From Chromatiales bacterium (GTDB taxonomy: Bacteria > Pseudomonadota > Gammaproteobacteria > UBA6429 > Thiohalophilaceae), in contig JALTJZ010000050.1 of the NCBI GenBank assembly GCA_027076325.1, forward strand, positions 89,636-153,635: DNA of 64,000 nucleotides, written 5' to 3'. How positions within the stretch are numbered: position 1 is the first letter of the stretch; each line of letters starts with the position of its first letter. A program made the position numbers and the translations under genes. The notes beneath the pieces were generated by a model. The model made no database searches. It was not told the origin of the DNA and saw nothing but the letters and a program-made list of their open reading frames with translations. Shown here in pieces: positions 46,769 to 56,168 of this stretch.

Positions 46769-47547
46769 AAATGCGACACCCCGCTTATTTGCGCTAAATC
46801 CACCTGCATCATGTTGGTATCGTAAATGGATTTAAAAATTGCTCCAGTGGCATAACTCACCGCTACACCGCCCGCACCAATCATCAGTGCCGCTACCCAA
46901 CCAACGGGGGTGGCGATCAATGCTAAAGTTAGCGCTACCGCACCACCAAAAACTACCCCACCAAATACCCCACCCAAACTCTCCACCAGAATATGATTCT
47001 TTTGCAACGCCGAGTCCGCATGGGCAATATCATGACAAGCTAGCCCCAGGCCAACACCAGCAAGTAGAATGCCACCACTATGTGCCAATTTAGATAGTTT
47101 ATTCATTCTTGCTATCTGGCGTGTGATATTACCCGTGGGGCGGCGACCACGTTTTCGGGAGACACGTAAAATTTCACGGCTGGTTTGACTTTTGTTGAGA
47201 GCATACCTTAAAGGGCCAAGCTTTTCATCCAGTTGATTAATAACTTTTTTTCGACGGTAATCGTATTGGCCTTTGGTGATAGTATTGGCCTTAAAGTCAT
47301 TATAATGTTGCACCAATTCTGTCAGATAGACGGTGTTGCTTTGAAAAGTGGTTTTGATTGAGGCTAAGCTGGTCGTACCGGCTGCCAGCATAACCGGTGC
47401 TAGGTCAGTGAGTGACGCTTGCTCCTGACGAGTAGCACTATTGTAATATTGCTGTAACGGTTTCAATTCGGCTTTGTTGATATTTAACGTGGGAGTGTGC
47501 CATTTTTCGATGCCGCTGGCATAACATTGTGTCGGCACATCGAGCAT
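46759..47547 (-). CDS. Glycine-zipper protein, putative pore-forming effector
   Basis: A 262-residue protein without a signal peptide. Residues about 1-160 are soluble and helical, with a very basic patch (RVSRKRGRRPTG). Residues about 165-240 are a hydrophobic, glycine-patterned region (GGILLAGVGLGLA, SLGGVFGGVVFGGAVALTLALIA, VAALMIGAGGVAVSYATGAIF) like the hairpins of pore-forming toxins. Its ATG overlaps the stop of the upstream LysM gene (TAATG), so they are coupled. I know no named family for it. An envelope-channel role is the alternative. Confidence 0.6.
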   Translation of the reverse strand: MLDVPTQCYASGIEKWHTPTLNINKAELKPLQQYYNSATRQEQASLTDLAPVMLAAGTTSLASIKTTFQSNTVYLTELVQHYNDFKANTITKGQYDYRRKKVINQLDEKLGPLRYALNKSQTSREILRVSRKRGRRPTGNITRQIARMNKLSKLAHSGGILLAGVGLGLACHDIAHADSALQKNHILVESLGGVFGGVVFGGAVALTLALIATPVGWVAALMIGAGGVAVSYATGAIFKSIYDTNMMQVDLAQISGVSHLCR

Positions 47548-47729
47548 TAATAGTTGATTGGGTACAATGTGGCGGGGTTTCGAACTAGGGTGTTGTCTCG
47601 TTGTATTTGCGCAATAATGCTTTGGCGTTGTTGCGGGCTAATGGCACCGTAATAACGATGGATAATGCGAGTGAGGTTATCACCGGGTTGAACTTGATAG
47701 GCAATGGTATCTAATTGGCTACTTAGCAT
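47547..47729 (-). CDS. Minimal LysM-domain protein
   Basis: A 60-residue protein that is essentially one LysM domain: YQVQPGDNLTRIIHRYYG, a helix IIAQIQRDN, and a C-terminal NPATLYPINY that stops just short of the usual LysM end. There is no signal peptide. AAGGAG lies 10 bases before the ATG, a good ribosome site for the three-gene unit. It may act as a glycan-binding adaptor for the following protein. Confidence 0.7.
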   Translation of the reverse strand: MLSSQLDTIAYQVQPGDNLTRIIHRYYGAISPQQRQSIIAQIQRDNTLVRNPATLYPINY

Positions 47730-47795
47730 AAAGGTTACGCTCCTTGTATAGGTATTTTTATGTTATCACCCTCGAATTTAACAGATTATTTTTTT

Positions 47796-47912
47796 ATGCG
47801 CTACACACCCAATCACCCTTTTTACTTTGCAATGTGCGGAGCCGGCTATTTTATAGCCAGAGCTGATGGTCTTTATCAGGCTGGGATGCAACAACCCCTA
47901 GTTCATGATTAG
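47796..47912 (+). other. Doubtful 38-codon open frame with internal palindrome
   Basis: In the 230-base gap between the LysM gene and cmoA. An ATG-started frame of 38 residues (HPFYFAMCGAGYFIARAD in its middle) has no ribosome site. It includes a perfect hairpin GGCTAT-TTT-ATAGCC. I do not call it a gene. Confidence 0.15.
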
Positions 47913-47959
47913 AAAATCCGCTAAGATCAATCGTTCTTTGTATATGCAAATATAAAACC

Positions 47960-48691
47960 ATGAAAAATAAAGCTGATACAATCTATGCCCACAAGAAATC
48001 ACATCTGGTTGATTTTGTATTTGATGAGGCCGTGGCTAACGTCTTCCCTGATATGATTCGTCGCTCTGTGCCTGGTTATGAAAATATTATCACCATGATT
48101 GGTCTGTTTGCAGAACAATATGTGCAGGCTGATTCGCAGTGTTATGATCTGGGCTGTTCGTTAGGTGCAGCAACACTGGCATTACGACACCATATTACTA
48201 AAGAAAACATCAACATTATTGCCATTGATAATTCGCAATCAATGGTGGAACGCTGTCGTATAAATATCGACAACGACTTTTCAAAAATACCAGTACAAGT
48301 CATTTGTGATGATATTCAAAATATTCCAGTCGAAAAGGCATCGTTGGTTATTTTAAACTTTACCTTGCAATTTCTGGAGCCGGCTACAAGAATGGCATTG
48401 CTGCAAACGATATACACGGGTATGAATAAGGGCGGTGCATTGATCTTATCTGAAAAAGTTACCTTTGAAGATAAAACCACACGCGACACCAATATACAAT
48501 TACACGAAGCCTTTAAGAAAGCCAATGGTTATACCGATCTGGAAATTAGCCAAAAACGCAGTGCTTTAGAAAACACCCTGATACCCGAAACCATCGAAAC
48601 ACATCAGCAGCGTTTATCCAGCATTGGTTTTACTACCATCAATACCTGGTTCCAGTGTTTTAATTTCGTCTCTATTCTAGCTGTAAAATAA
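47960..48691 (+). CDS. cmoA: Carboxy-S-adenosyl-L-methionine synthase
   Basis: Makes carboxy-SAM from SAM and prephenate for wobble-uridine modification. The 243 residues have FVFDEAVANVFPDMIRRSVPGYE, the SAM loop YDLGCSLGAATLAL and LNFTLQFLEP, all CmoA-specific. cmoB follows two bases after the stop. Confidence 0.96.
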   Translation: MKNKADTIYAHKKSHLVDFVFDEAVANVFPDMIRRSVPGYENIITMIGLFAEQYVQADSQCYDLGCSLGAATLALRHHITKENINIIAIDNSQSMVERCRINIDNDFSKIPVQVICDDIQNIPVEKASLVILNFTLQFLEPATRMALLQTIYTGMNKGGALILSEKVTFEDKTTRDTNIQLHEAFKKANGYTDLEISQKRSALENTLIPETIETHQQRLSSIGFTTINTWFQCFNFVSILAVK

Positions 48692-48693
48692 CA

Positions 48694-49662
48694 ATGTATA
48701 AGGCTTTACTTGACGTTATTTCTAACCCGGAGCATCCGCTGCATTTATGGGCAAAAATATTGCCAGAACAAATCGAGTCAGGGCTTAGCCCTAATCGCTA
48801 CGGTAAACTCGAACAATGGCAGTCCGCCATTAATAACTTGCCTGAACTTGCTGTTGCCGATGTTGATTTACTTAATCAGGTAAAAATTTCTAGTGAACAA
48901 CCCCTTTCAACCGAATACACAGAAAATATTAAACAACAGCTCAAACAATTACACCCGTGGCGCAAGGGGCCGTTTGATTTTTTTGGTATTCATCTTGATA
49001 CTGAATGGCGTTCTGACTGGAAATGGGACAGGTTAAAAAATCATATTCAACCTCTGGAAGGCCGAACTGTTCTGGATGTGGGTTGTGGCAATGGCTATCA
49101 TTGCTGGCGTATGGCCGGACGAGGGGCAGAGCTGGTTATTGGTATCGATCCAACGGCGGTGTTTGTTATGCAATACCAATTAATGCAAAAGTATATTCAA
49201 TCCAGAAATGTTTTTGTGTTACCAGTCGGAATAGATGATGTTCCCCGAAACTTACAGGCTTTCGATAGCGTTTTTTCAATGGGGGTGCTTTACCACCGGC
49301 GTTCCCCTATTGATCATCTAGCACAACTACGCAATTGCTTGAAATTGGATGGTGAGCTGGTACTCGAAACACTGATAATAGATGGTGATGCGGACGAAGT
49401 GCTGTTTCCGAAAGACCGCTATGCACAAATGAATAACGTCTGGTTTATCCCCACCATTCCTTTGTTAATAAAATGGCTGGAACGACTTAAATTCAGGAAC
49501 ATTCGGGTTGTGGATATTAGCCAGACATCGGTAGAAGAACAACGCGCAACAGAATGGATGACGTTTAATTCACTGGCTGATTTTCTGGATCCAGAAAACA
49601 ATAATTTAACAATTGAAGGCTACCCGGCACCTAAGCGGGTTATTATTCTGGCTGATAAATAG
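48694..49662 (+). CDS. cmoB: tRNA U34 carboxymethyltransferase
   Basis: Transfers the carboxymethyl group of carboxy-SAM to 5-hydroxyuridine at tRNA position 34, giving cmo5U. The 322 residues contain HPWRKGPFDFFGIHLDTEWRSDWKWDR in the N-terminal half, VLDVGCGNGYHCWRM as SAM loop and FSMGVLYHRRSPIDHL. Immediately follows cmoA. Confidence 0.96.
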   Translation: MYKALLDVISNPEHPLHLWAKILPEQIESGLSPNRYGKLEQWQSAINNLPELAVADVDLLNQVKISSEQPLSTEYTENIKQQLKQLHPWRKGPFDFFGIHLDTEWRSDWKWDRLKNHIQPLEGRTVLDVGCGNGYHCWRMAGRGAELVIGIDPTAVFVMQYQLMQKYIQSRNVFVLPVGIDDVPRNLQAFDSVFSMGVLYHRRSPIDHLAQLRNCLKLDGELVLETLIIDGDADEVLFPKDRYAQMNNVWFIPTIPLLIKWLERLKFRNIRVVDISQTSVEEQRATEWMTFNSLADFLDPENNNLTIEGYPAPKRVIILADK

Positions 49663-49676
49663 AACCTTCTATTTCT

Positions 49677-49787
49677 GTCATTGCGAGCGAACACAGTGAA
49701 TGTAGCAATCTTGATGGAGCATACCCCCTTATGAAGATTGCCGCGCAGCTTGCCGCATGTTGTTCACAACTAAAGGCTCGCAATGAC
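49677..49787. repeat. CATTGCGAG-type palindromic repeat, copy 1
   Basis: A 111-base element after cmoB with perfect 11-base inverted ends (GTCATTGCGAG and CTCGCAATGAC) and an inner inverted pair GCAATCTT (49705-49712) and AAGATTGC (49734-49741). It contains no gene. Relatives lie at 52823-52908 and, degraded, at 51238-51268. The form fits a MITE-like dispersed repeat. Confidence 0.85.
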
Positions 49788-49840
49788 GGGGAAGCACCTA
49801 TATTCTTTTTATAGTGAGTTCTCCTTCGTTATAAAAAAAA

Positions 49841-50770
49841 CTAAAACTCACTACCAAAACTTTCTTTATAGCGCGCCTTAAACTCATCCATTGTAAAACT
49901 ATGATTTTGTGGCCCCAGTTGTTCAATTTTAATCGCACCACATAGTGAGGCAATGCGACCGGTGGTTTCCCAGTCCATGTCGTTCATCATGCCATAAAGT
50001 AAGCCGGCACGGTAAGCATCGCCACAGCCGGTTGGATCATTGGCTTCGCTGATTTTGGCGAGTGGGATATTAATCACTTTGCCATCAACATAAATATCGG
50101 AACCTTCTCCACCGCGCGTCACAACCAGAGCTTTCACCTGTTTGGCAATATCGTCTAACGACTTACCAGTACGCTCGGCTAACATTTCACCTTCGTAATC
50201 ATTCACTGTTACCCAGCTTGCCAGCTCTACAAAAGTAGACAATTCCTCACCATTAAACATTGGCAAACCCTGACCGGGGTCAAAAATAAACGGCACATTC
50301 TGTTCTGCAAACTGAGCCGCATGTTGCAGCATGCCATCACGACCATCCGGTGAAATAATACCGATGGTGGCTTCCGATGCATCGGCCACTTTGTTTTCAT
50401 GTGAAAAACCCATTGCACCAGGGTGGAAAGCAGTAATCTGGTTGTCATCCATATCGGTTGTAATAAATGCCTGGCCGGTATAACTGTCCACTTCTTTTAA
50501 ATACTTGCGACTGATACCGTGTTTGTCCATCCATGCTGCATAAGGTGCAAAGTCATTACCCACTGTTGCCATTGGCAAGGCATCACCACCGAGCATATTT
50601 AAAGTAAAGGCAATATTACCTGCACAACCACCAAATTCACGGCGCATTTCCGGAACCAGAAACGAAACATTCAGTATATGCACTTTATCGGGGAGAATAT
50701 GATTTTTAAACTGGTCATGAAAAACCATAATGGTATCGTAAGCATATGAACCACAAATTAGAGCTGACAT
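49841..50770 (-). CDS. PfkB-family carbohydrate/nucleoside kinase (adenosine kinase-like)
   Basis: A 309-residue ribokinase-fold enzyme: CGSYAYDTIMVF, FGGCAGNIAFTLNMLGG, and the anion-hole and catalytic-base motif DPTGCGDAYRAGLL. The overall pattern is closest to bacterial adenosine-kinase-like PfkB proteins; the substrate cannot be fixed from motifs. AAGGA precedes the ATG. It follows dgkA by 44 bases on the same strand. Confidence 0.85.
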   Translation of the reverse strand: MSALICGSYAYDTIMVFHDQFKNHILPDKVHILNVSFLVPEMRREFGGCAGNIAFTLNMLGGDALPMATVGNDFAPYAAWMDKHGISRKYLKEVDSYTGQAFITTDMDDNQITAFHPGAMGFSHENKVADASEATIGIISPDGRDGMLQHAAQFAEQNVPFIFDPGQGLPMFNGEELSTFVELASWVTVNDYEGEMLAERTGKSLDDIAKQVKALVVTRGGEGSDIYVDGKVINIPLAKISEANDPTGCGDAYRAGLLYGMMNDMDWETTGRIASLCGAIKIEQLGPQNHSFTMDEFKARYKESFGSEF

Positions 50771-50814
50771 AATAAATCCTTATTGATAATAGTAATGACA
50801 ATTTTTAAATTATT

Positions 50815-51186
50815 TTACGGGTATATTTCGTAAAGAATCAAACCCCAAACCACGACCAGAATAACAAGGCTAATCGCAACCGCTGCAGAACCCATGTCTT
50901 TTGCACGCCCACTAAGCTCATGATGTTCCTCGCCAAAACGGTCAACAACGGCCTCGATGGCTGAATTTAAAATCTCAACCACAAGCACCAGCAAGGATGT
51001 GCTGATTAATAACGCGAGTTTAACCGCATCTTGAGTAATAAAAAAAGCAAGGGGGATTAAAACAATCGCCAGTAATATTTCCTGGCGAAAGGCTGCTTCA
51101 TGTTTAAATGCAGCACGTATACCCTGCATCGAGTAGCCAAATGCATGGATAATTCTTGTTATTCCTGTTTTGCCAGGCTTAGGCAA
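50815..51186 (-). CDS. dgkA: Diacylglycerol kinase
   Basis: Small integral-membrane kinase that recycles diacylglycerol to phosphatidate. The 123 residues have three membrane segments and the active-site block EILNSAIEAVVDRFGEEHHELSGRAKDMGSA in consecutive pieces. The start is TTG 51186 with AAGGA 7 bases upstream. It follows gcvPB with a degraded repeat between. Confidence 0.95.
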   Translation of the reverse strand: MPKPGKTGITRIIHAFGYSMQGIRAAFKHEAAFRQEILLAIVLIPLAFFITQDAVKLALLISTSLLVLVVEILNSAIEAVVDRFGEEHHELSGRAKDMGSAAVAISLVILVVVWGLILYEIYP

Positions 51187-51237
51187 TTTTTTTCCTTTTT
51201 AGTATGATTATGTTTTCCAAGCTTACTTTAACTCACT

Positions 51238-51268
51238 TGTCTTTACGAGCAATAGCGAAGCAATCTTA
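51238..51268. repeat. Degraded half of CATTGCGAG-type repeat
   Basis: GTCTTTACGAGCAATAGCG followed by AAGCAATCTT resembles the left half of the elements at 49677 and 52823. It lies just before the gcvPB stop. Confidence 0.45.
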
Positions 51269-51271
51269 TTA

Positions 51272-52732
51272 CTATTCGCTCTGCCATACCAGGTCAAGTT
51301 CTTTTGCCGCTTTAACATCATCCAGTCGCCGAACAGGTAAACTGTGCGGTGCCGTCTTTACAATCTCTGGCTCGGTCTCGGCTTCTTTTTGTATCGCAAT
51401 CATGGCCCGCATAAAATCATCGAGCTCCTGTTTGGTTTCTGTTTCAGTCGGCTCTATCAATAAACACTCCGGAACCAGTAACGGAAAGTAGGTTGTGGGT
51501 GCGTGAAAACCATAGTCCAGCAATCGTTTGGCAAAGTCCATGGTATTCACACCTAAATCTTTTGCCTGCTTCTTTAAGGTCACAATAAACTCATGGGTTG
51601 CGCGCCGTTCAGGATACGCAATTTCAAAACCGCTTTTTTGCATAACGGCTAGCATATAGTTAGCATTTAAGGTGGCATATTCGGCAACTCGCTGCATCCC
51701 TTCACTGCCTAACATACGCGCATAAATATAGGCACGTAACAAAATACCGGCATTACCCATATAGGCAGACAAGCGACCAATACTCTGGCTACGCGATTTT
51801 TCAGTTACCACATGGTATTCACCCTCATTTTCAACCACCATTGGCACGGGTAAATAAGGTTCCAGACGCTTGCTTACGCCAACCGGACCGGCACCGGGAC
51901 CACCACCACCATGCGGTGTTGAAAAGGTTTTATGTAAATTCATATGAATCACATCAAAGCCCATGTCACCCGGTTTTACTTTACCTAAAATAGCATTTAA
52001 GTTGGCACCGTCGTAATACAGCAAGCCACCGGCATCGTGAACAATACCGGCAATTTCTTTTATCTTGCGTTCAAACACACCCAGCGTGGATGGGTTGGTT
52101 AACATAATACCTGCTGTTTGTGGGCCAACAGCGGCTTTGAGTGCATCAATATCCACATCACCATCGCTGTTGGTCGGGATTTCTTTTACTTTAAAATTAC
52201 ACATGGTCGCCGTTGCAGGGTTTGTACCATGTGCGGCATCTGGAACTAAAATTTCAGTTCGAGCCGGATCACCTTTACCTCCATTTTGTGCATCATGATA
52301 GGCGCGGATCATCGCCACACCGGCAAATTCACCTTGTGCACCGGCCATCGGGGCAAGTGACACTTCATGCATACCCGTTACATCCTTCAAGATTTCCTGT
52401 AAATCATACATGCAGGCTAAAAAACCCTGACTGTTTGAATCGGGTGTTGCCGGATGGCGATTTAATAAACCCGGTAACATCGACAACTGATTACAGGCGC
52501 GTGGATTGTATTTCATGGTGCAGGAACCCAATGGATAAAAATGGGTATCAATGGAAAAGTTTTTTTGTGAAAGACGGGTGTAATGACGCACCGCCTGCAT
52601 TTCCGAAATTTCAGGTAACAAAGGGCGTGTTTTTCGCTTAAACTGTTCAGGGATAATATTTGTTACATTATCTTTTTTTACAGACTGGGCAGCATTAATC
52701 CGTCCCGTTCTTGCTTGTTCGAATACCAACAT
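51272..52732 (-). CDS. gcvPB: Glycine dehydrogenase (decarboxylating) subunit 2
   Basis: The PLP-binding half of the split P-protein of the glycine cleavage system, about 486 residues. It shows [23 protein letters not shown], and the PLP-lysine segment [19 protein letters not shown] choose ATG 52732 with AAAGG upstream; the frame extends to a GTG at 52765. Separated from gcvPA by about 240 bases that contain repeat elements. Confidence 0.95.
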   Translation of the reverse strand: MLVFEQARTGRINAAQSVKKDNVTNIIPEQFKRKTRPLLPEISEMQAVRHYTRLSQKNFSIDTHFYPLGSCTMKYNPRACNQLSMLPGLLNRHPATPDSNSQGFLACMYDLQEILKDVTGMHEVSLAPMAGAQGEFAGVAMIRAYHDAQNGGKGDPARTEILVPDAAHGTNPATATMCNFKVKEIPTNSDGDVDIDALKAAVGPQTAGIMLTNPSTLGVFERKIKEIAGIVHDAGGLLYYDGANLNAILGKVKPGDMGFDVIHMNLHKTFSTPHGGGGPGAGPVGVSKRLEPYLPVPMVVENEGEYHVVTEKSRSQSIGRLSAYMGNAGILLRAYIYARMLGSEGMQRVAEYATLNANYMLAVMQKSGFEIAYPERRATHEFIVTLKKQAKDLGVNTMDFAKRLLDYGFHAPTTYFPLLVPECLLIEPTETETKQELDDFMRAMIAIQKEAETEPEIVKTAPHSLPVRRLDDVKAAKELDLVWQSE

Positions 52733-52756
52733 TTTAATTACCTTTGTTAATTTTTT

Positions 52757-52800
52757 ATTAACCACAGAGGAGAGCCTGCTTCACAGCGTGGCCTGGATAT
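52757..52800. repeat. Half-copy of TTAACCAC-type repeat
   Basis: TTATTAACCACAGAGGAGAG and following bases resemble the arm of the 8663-8800 palindrome; no full opposite arm is visible here. Confidence 0.4.
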
Positions 52801-52822
52801 ACAAAGGGAAAATTAAAAGTAT

Positions 52823-52908
52823 GTCATTGCAAGCGGCAGCGTGGCAATCTTATTGAATAGCGGTTCCACTCAAGTTGATTACTACGTCACGTTGTTTCTC
52901 GCAATGAC
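52823..52908. repeat. CATTGCGAG-type palindromic repeat, copy 2
   Basis: An 86-base element between gcvPA and gcvPB with ends GTCATTGC and GCAATGAC and the internal GGCAATCTTATT seen in the copy at 49677. It is shorter and more diverged than copy 1. Confidence 0.75.
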
Positions 52909-52975
52909 GCGTTCTAAAAATGTTCTCTATATATCCTTAACATGGTTAAAATTTTTAAATATCTGTTTACCCACT

Positions 52976-54388
52976 CTACGCCATTTTAGGCTGAACAGGA
53001 CAGGCCGCCGCCTGCAATCGTGTTAACGTTGTTTTTAATGTTTGTACAAAACTTTTAATATCGTCTTCGCTTTTTGTTTCGGTTGCACACACCATTAAAC
53101 AATTTCCTAACTCCGGGTAATCGTCTTCCAGCCGAATACCGGCAACAATACCCTGCGCAGCAAGCGAACGAATAACATCATCAAGAGGTAAATCAAATTT
53201 GAATACCGCCTCATGAAAATTAGCTGAATTAAAAATACGCTGCACACCATTTAGCTGTTCTAACTCAGACATTAATAACTGTGTATTACTATGCGACTGT
53301 GCTGCGGTATTTTCCAGACCGTAAGGCCCGACAATTGCCATATATATCGTTGCCGCTGTTACCAGTAAACCCTGATTGGTGCAAATATTGGATGTTGCCT
53401 TGGAACGCCGAATATGTTGCTCGCGAGCTTGTAAGGTTAGGCTAAACCCTTGCTTGCCATCAAGGTCAACGGTTCGACCAATGATCCGCCCTGGCATTTG
53501 CCGTACATAAGCCTGCCGACAGCACATAAAACCAAAGTAAGGGCCGCCGGAAGATAAAGGAATACCTAAAGGCTGCCCTTCACCACAAGTAATATCAGCA
53601 CCTACAACATCCGAGTCAACACCACCCCATTCCCCTGGTGGTTTTAACATTGCAAGTGACATTGGGTTAACAACCGCAATCACCAGTGCTTTATGTTGAT
53701 GTGCCCAGTCTGTTAGTGCGTCCACTTCTTCTAAAGAACCAAAGTAATTTGGTTGAGGAATAACAAGCGCAGTAAAGTCACCCAGTTCATCTGGCAGGCT
53801 ATTAATGTCAATCACACCACTGTTCACATCATAATCGAGTTCCTCCAATACAATGCCCTGATTATGCACAATATTGTGCGCGACTTTTCGATAAGCTGGA
53901 TTGACCGTGCGTGGCATTAAAATACGTTTGGATTTTGATTTACGATTGGCTCGTACCGCCATCAGTACCGCTTCGGCTAAGGCAGATGCACCATCGTACA
54001 AAGATGCATTGGAGACATCCATTGCGGTTAAGCTGGCCATCATGGTTTGGTATTCATACAACAGTTGCAAGGTGCCCTGACTGGCTTCGGCCTGATAAGG
54101 TGTATAGGCAGAATAAAATTCACCACGGGTTGTAATTTCCCAAACAGCCGCCGGTACATGGTGCTCATACGCACCCCCACCTGCAAAACATAGACGATAC
54201 GTATCCTGATCCGCTCGCGCACGCATAATGCGACCAATTTCCATTTCGGTCAGGCCTTCAGGCACTTTCGTTAAACCTTCGCTACGCAAAGCCGCTGGAA
54301 TTTCATCGAATAAATCTTCAATCGAATCAACACCAATGACTTCCAGCATTGATTTAACTTCTTCTTCCGTATGGGGAATAAATGGCAT
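52976..54388 (-). CDS. gcvPA: Glycine dehydrogenase (decarboxylating) subunit 1
   Basis: The other half of the split P-protein, 470 residues. It starts [20 protein letters not shown] and has [30 protein letters not shown] in consecutive pieces, [10 protein letters not shown] and YGLENTA, all subunit-1 features. The C-terminus runs slightly beyond the usual end ([11 protein letters not shown]). It lies 52 bases downstream of gcvH. Confidence 0.95.
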   Translation of the reverse strand: MPFIPHTEEEVKSMLEVIGVDSIEDLFDEIPAALRSEGLTKVPEGLTEMEIGRIMRARADQDTYRLCFAGGGAYEHHVPAAVWEITTRGEFYSAYTPYQAEASQGTLQLLYEYQTMMASLTAMDVSNASLYDGASALAEAVLMAVRANRKSKSKRILMPRTVNPAYRKVAHNIVHNQGIVLEELDYDVNSGVIDINSLPDELGDFTALVIPQPNYFGSLEEVDALTDWAHQHKALVIAVVNPMSLAMLKPPGEWGGVDSDVVGADITCGEGQPLGIPLSSGGPYFGFMCCRQAYVRQMPGRIIGRTVDLDGKQGFSLTLQAREQHIRRSKATSNICTNQGLLVTAATIYMAIVGPYGLENTAAQSHSNTQLLMSELEQLNGVQRIFNSANFHEAVFKFDLPLDDVIRSLAAQGIVAGIRLEDDYPELGNCLMVCATETKSEDDIKSFVQTLKTTLTRLQAAACPVQPKMA

Positions 54389-54440
54389 AGATTTAACCTG
54401 TTAATTTTTAATCTTTATTTACAAATTCTCAAAGAACGAT

Positions 54441-54836
54441 CTACTCATCCCCTGAATTAACAAACTCAGCATACGCTTCTGCATCCATCAGTGCATCAAA
54501 TGCACCTGCATCTTCCGGTTTGATTTTATAGATCCAGCCGTCACCATAAGGGTCGTTATTAATAATCTCAGGGGTATCGCCCAACACTTCATTACTTGCT
54601 GTCACTTCACCATCAACCGGCGCATAAACATCGGAGGCTGCCTTAACTGATTCAACCACAGCACTGTCATCACCTTCCTGGAAGGTAGTACCTTCTTCTG
54701 GTGCTTCAATAAAAACCAGATCACCTAATAGGCTTTGCGCGTGGTCGGTAACACCAACCGTTAAAGTACCTTCATCATTTTTCATAATCCATTCGTGTGT
54801 TTTTGTATAACGTAAATCTTGTGGTATTTCGCTCAT
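54441..54836 (-). CDS. gcvH: Glycine cleavage system H protein
   Basis: Carries the lipoyl arm that shuttles the aminomethyl group between P, T and L proteins. The 131 residues contain YTKTHEWI, GVTDHAQSLLGDLVFIEAP and the lipoylation site VESVKAASDVYAPVDG (the Lys). LipB (20820) and LipA (56169) in this window make its cofactor. Confidence 0.97.
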   Translation of the reverse strand: MSEIPQDLRYTKTHEWIMKNDEGTLTVGVTDHAQSLLGDLVFIEAPEEGTTFQEGDDSAVVESVKAASDVYAPVDGEVTASNEVLGDTPEIINNDPYGDGWIYKIKPEDAGAFDALMDAEAYAEFVNSGDE

Positions 54837-54877
54837 CGTCTTTCACCTTATTAAATACTAATTCTACTAAATGATAT

Positions 54878-55008
54878 TTATTAAACGACCAATAACACCA
54901 GGAGCACAAAGAAAGATTATTTTACACTGCACTTCATTATAGAAAGTACAGTTTATCAATCTTATTTCTCATCTTTTACTTTATATTCTTCGTGTCTTCG
55001 TGGTTAAT
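54878..55008. repeat. TTAACCAC-type repeat between gcvT and gcvH
   Basis: The right end (CTTCGTGTCTTCGTGGTTAA, about 54989-55008) is the reverse complement of the TTAACCACG-type arm of the 8663-8800 element; the left end (54878-54918) is a degenerate opposite arm. No gene is present. Confidence 0.55.
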
Positions 55009-55020
55009 AATTTTTAAAAC

Positions 55021-56121
55021 CTAAATACAACTTTTACCATTGCGCGCAAACGGTGGTTTCACAACTACCGCCGTTAATTGCTTGCCTCTTATTTCAACTT
55101 TGCAGGTGTTACCAATATTAGATGTCACCCTTGCAAAAGCAATGGCTTTACCAACCGTGGGTGAAAAACTGCCACTGGTAATCTCACCACCTTCAAGGCC
55201 GTCAATAAAAACTTTCTGGTGATTACGTAATACACCTTTGTCCTCCAGCACTAAACCGACCAGTTTGGTTTCAACGCCTTGCTCACGTTGTTTTTCTAAA
55301 GCAGCACGACCAATAAAGTCTCTGTCAGCCGGTTCCCATGCAACCGTCCAGGTTAACGCGGCTTCTAGCGGTGTAATGGATTCATCCATGTCGGAACCAT
55401 ATAAGTTCATACCCGCTTCTAAACGCAAGGTATCGCGAGCCCCCAGACCACACGGCACGACTTCCTGTTCGGCCAGTTTAGCCCAGAAGGTAGAGGCATG
55501 TTCTTTGGGCAACATGATTTCATATCCGTCTTCACCCGTATAGCCGGTACGTGCCACAGCAATCTCACCCATGTCGCTGTCGTTAACAAATTTTATAAAA
55601 AACACAGCCGTGTCTTTTATTTGTGCGGCTATTTCTGTACCCAGGGCAAGATGTGCTTTTTCTCGTGCATTCGGGCCTTGTACGGCTATCATGGTAAGGT
55701 CGTCACGTACAGTCACAACGACATTAAACGCTTCAGCGTGTTTGTTAATCCAGGCTAGATCTTTTTCGCGGGTACTAGAGTTAACCACCATACGGAAAAA
55801 GGTATCATTCACATAGTAAACAATCAGATCATCGATCACGCCGCCTTTTTCATTAAGCATACAGGAGTACAATGCTTTACCTTTATCTTTTAAGCGATCA
55901 ACATTATTCGCTAACAAGGTGCGTAAAAAATCCCGTACCTTGTCGCCGGTTAAGTCAACCACCGTCATATGAGAAACATCGAACATTCCAGCATCCGTGC
56001 GTACAACATTGTGTTCTTTAATTTGTGAACCATAGTTAATCGGCATATCCCAACCACCAAAGTCCACCATTTTGGCGCCTTGTGAAATATGCATATCGTA
56101 TAAAGGGGTATGTTTACCCAT
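55021..56121 (-). CDS. gcvT: Aminomethyltransferase (glycine cleavage T protein)
   Basis: Transfers the methylene group from H protein to tetrahydrofolate, releasing ammonia. The 366 residues contain [41 protein letters not shown] and the folate-site [22 protein letters not shown] in pieces. It follows lipA by about 47 bases. Confidence 0.97.
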   Translation of the reverse strand: MGKHTPLYDMHISQGAKMVDFGGWDMPINYGSQIKEHNVVRTDAGMFDVSHMTVVDLTGDKVRDFLRTLLANNVDRLKDKGKALYSCMLNEKGGVIDDLIVYYVNDTFFRMVVNSSTREKDLAWINKHAEAFNVVVTVRDDLTMIAVQGPNAREKAHLALGTEIAAQIKDTAVFFIKFVNDSDMGEIAVARTGYTGEDGYEIMLPKEHASTFWAKLAEQEVVPCGLGARDTLRLEAGMNLYGSDMDESITPLEAALTWTVAWEPADRDFIGRAALEKQREQGVETKLVGLVLEDKGVLRNHQKVFIDGLEGGEITSGSFSPTVGKAIAFARVTSNIGNTCKVEIRGKQLTAVVVKPPFARNGKSCI

Positions 56122-56168
56122 AAGTTAACTGCCTTTTTAAGTTTATGGCCTTTTAAGTTTGAGGCCTT

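Noticed and set aside
47796..47912. 38-codon ORF before cmoA as a real gene
   Set aside because: No ribosome site, no recognisable family, and the frame coincides with a palindrome; kept only as a low-confidence note.
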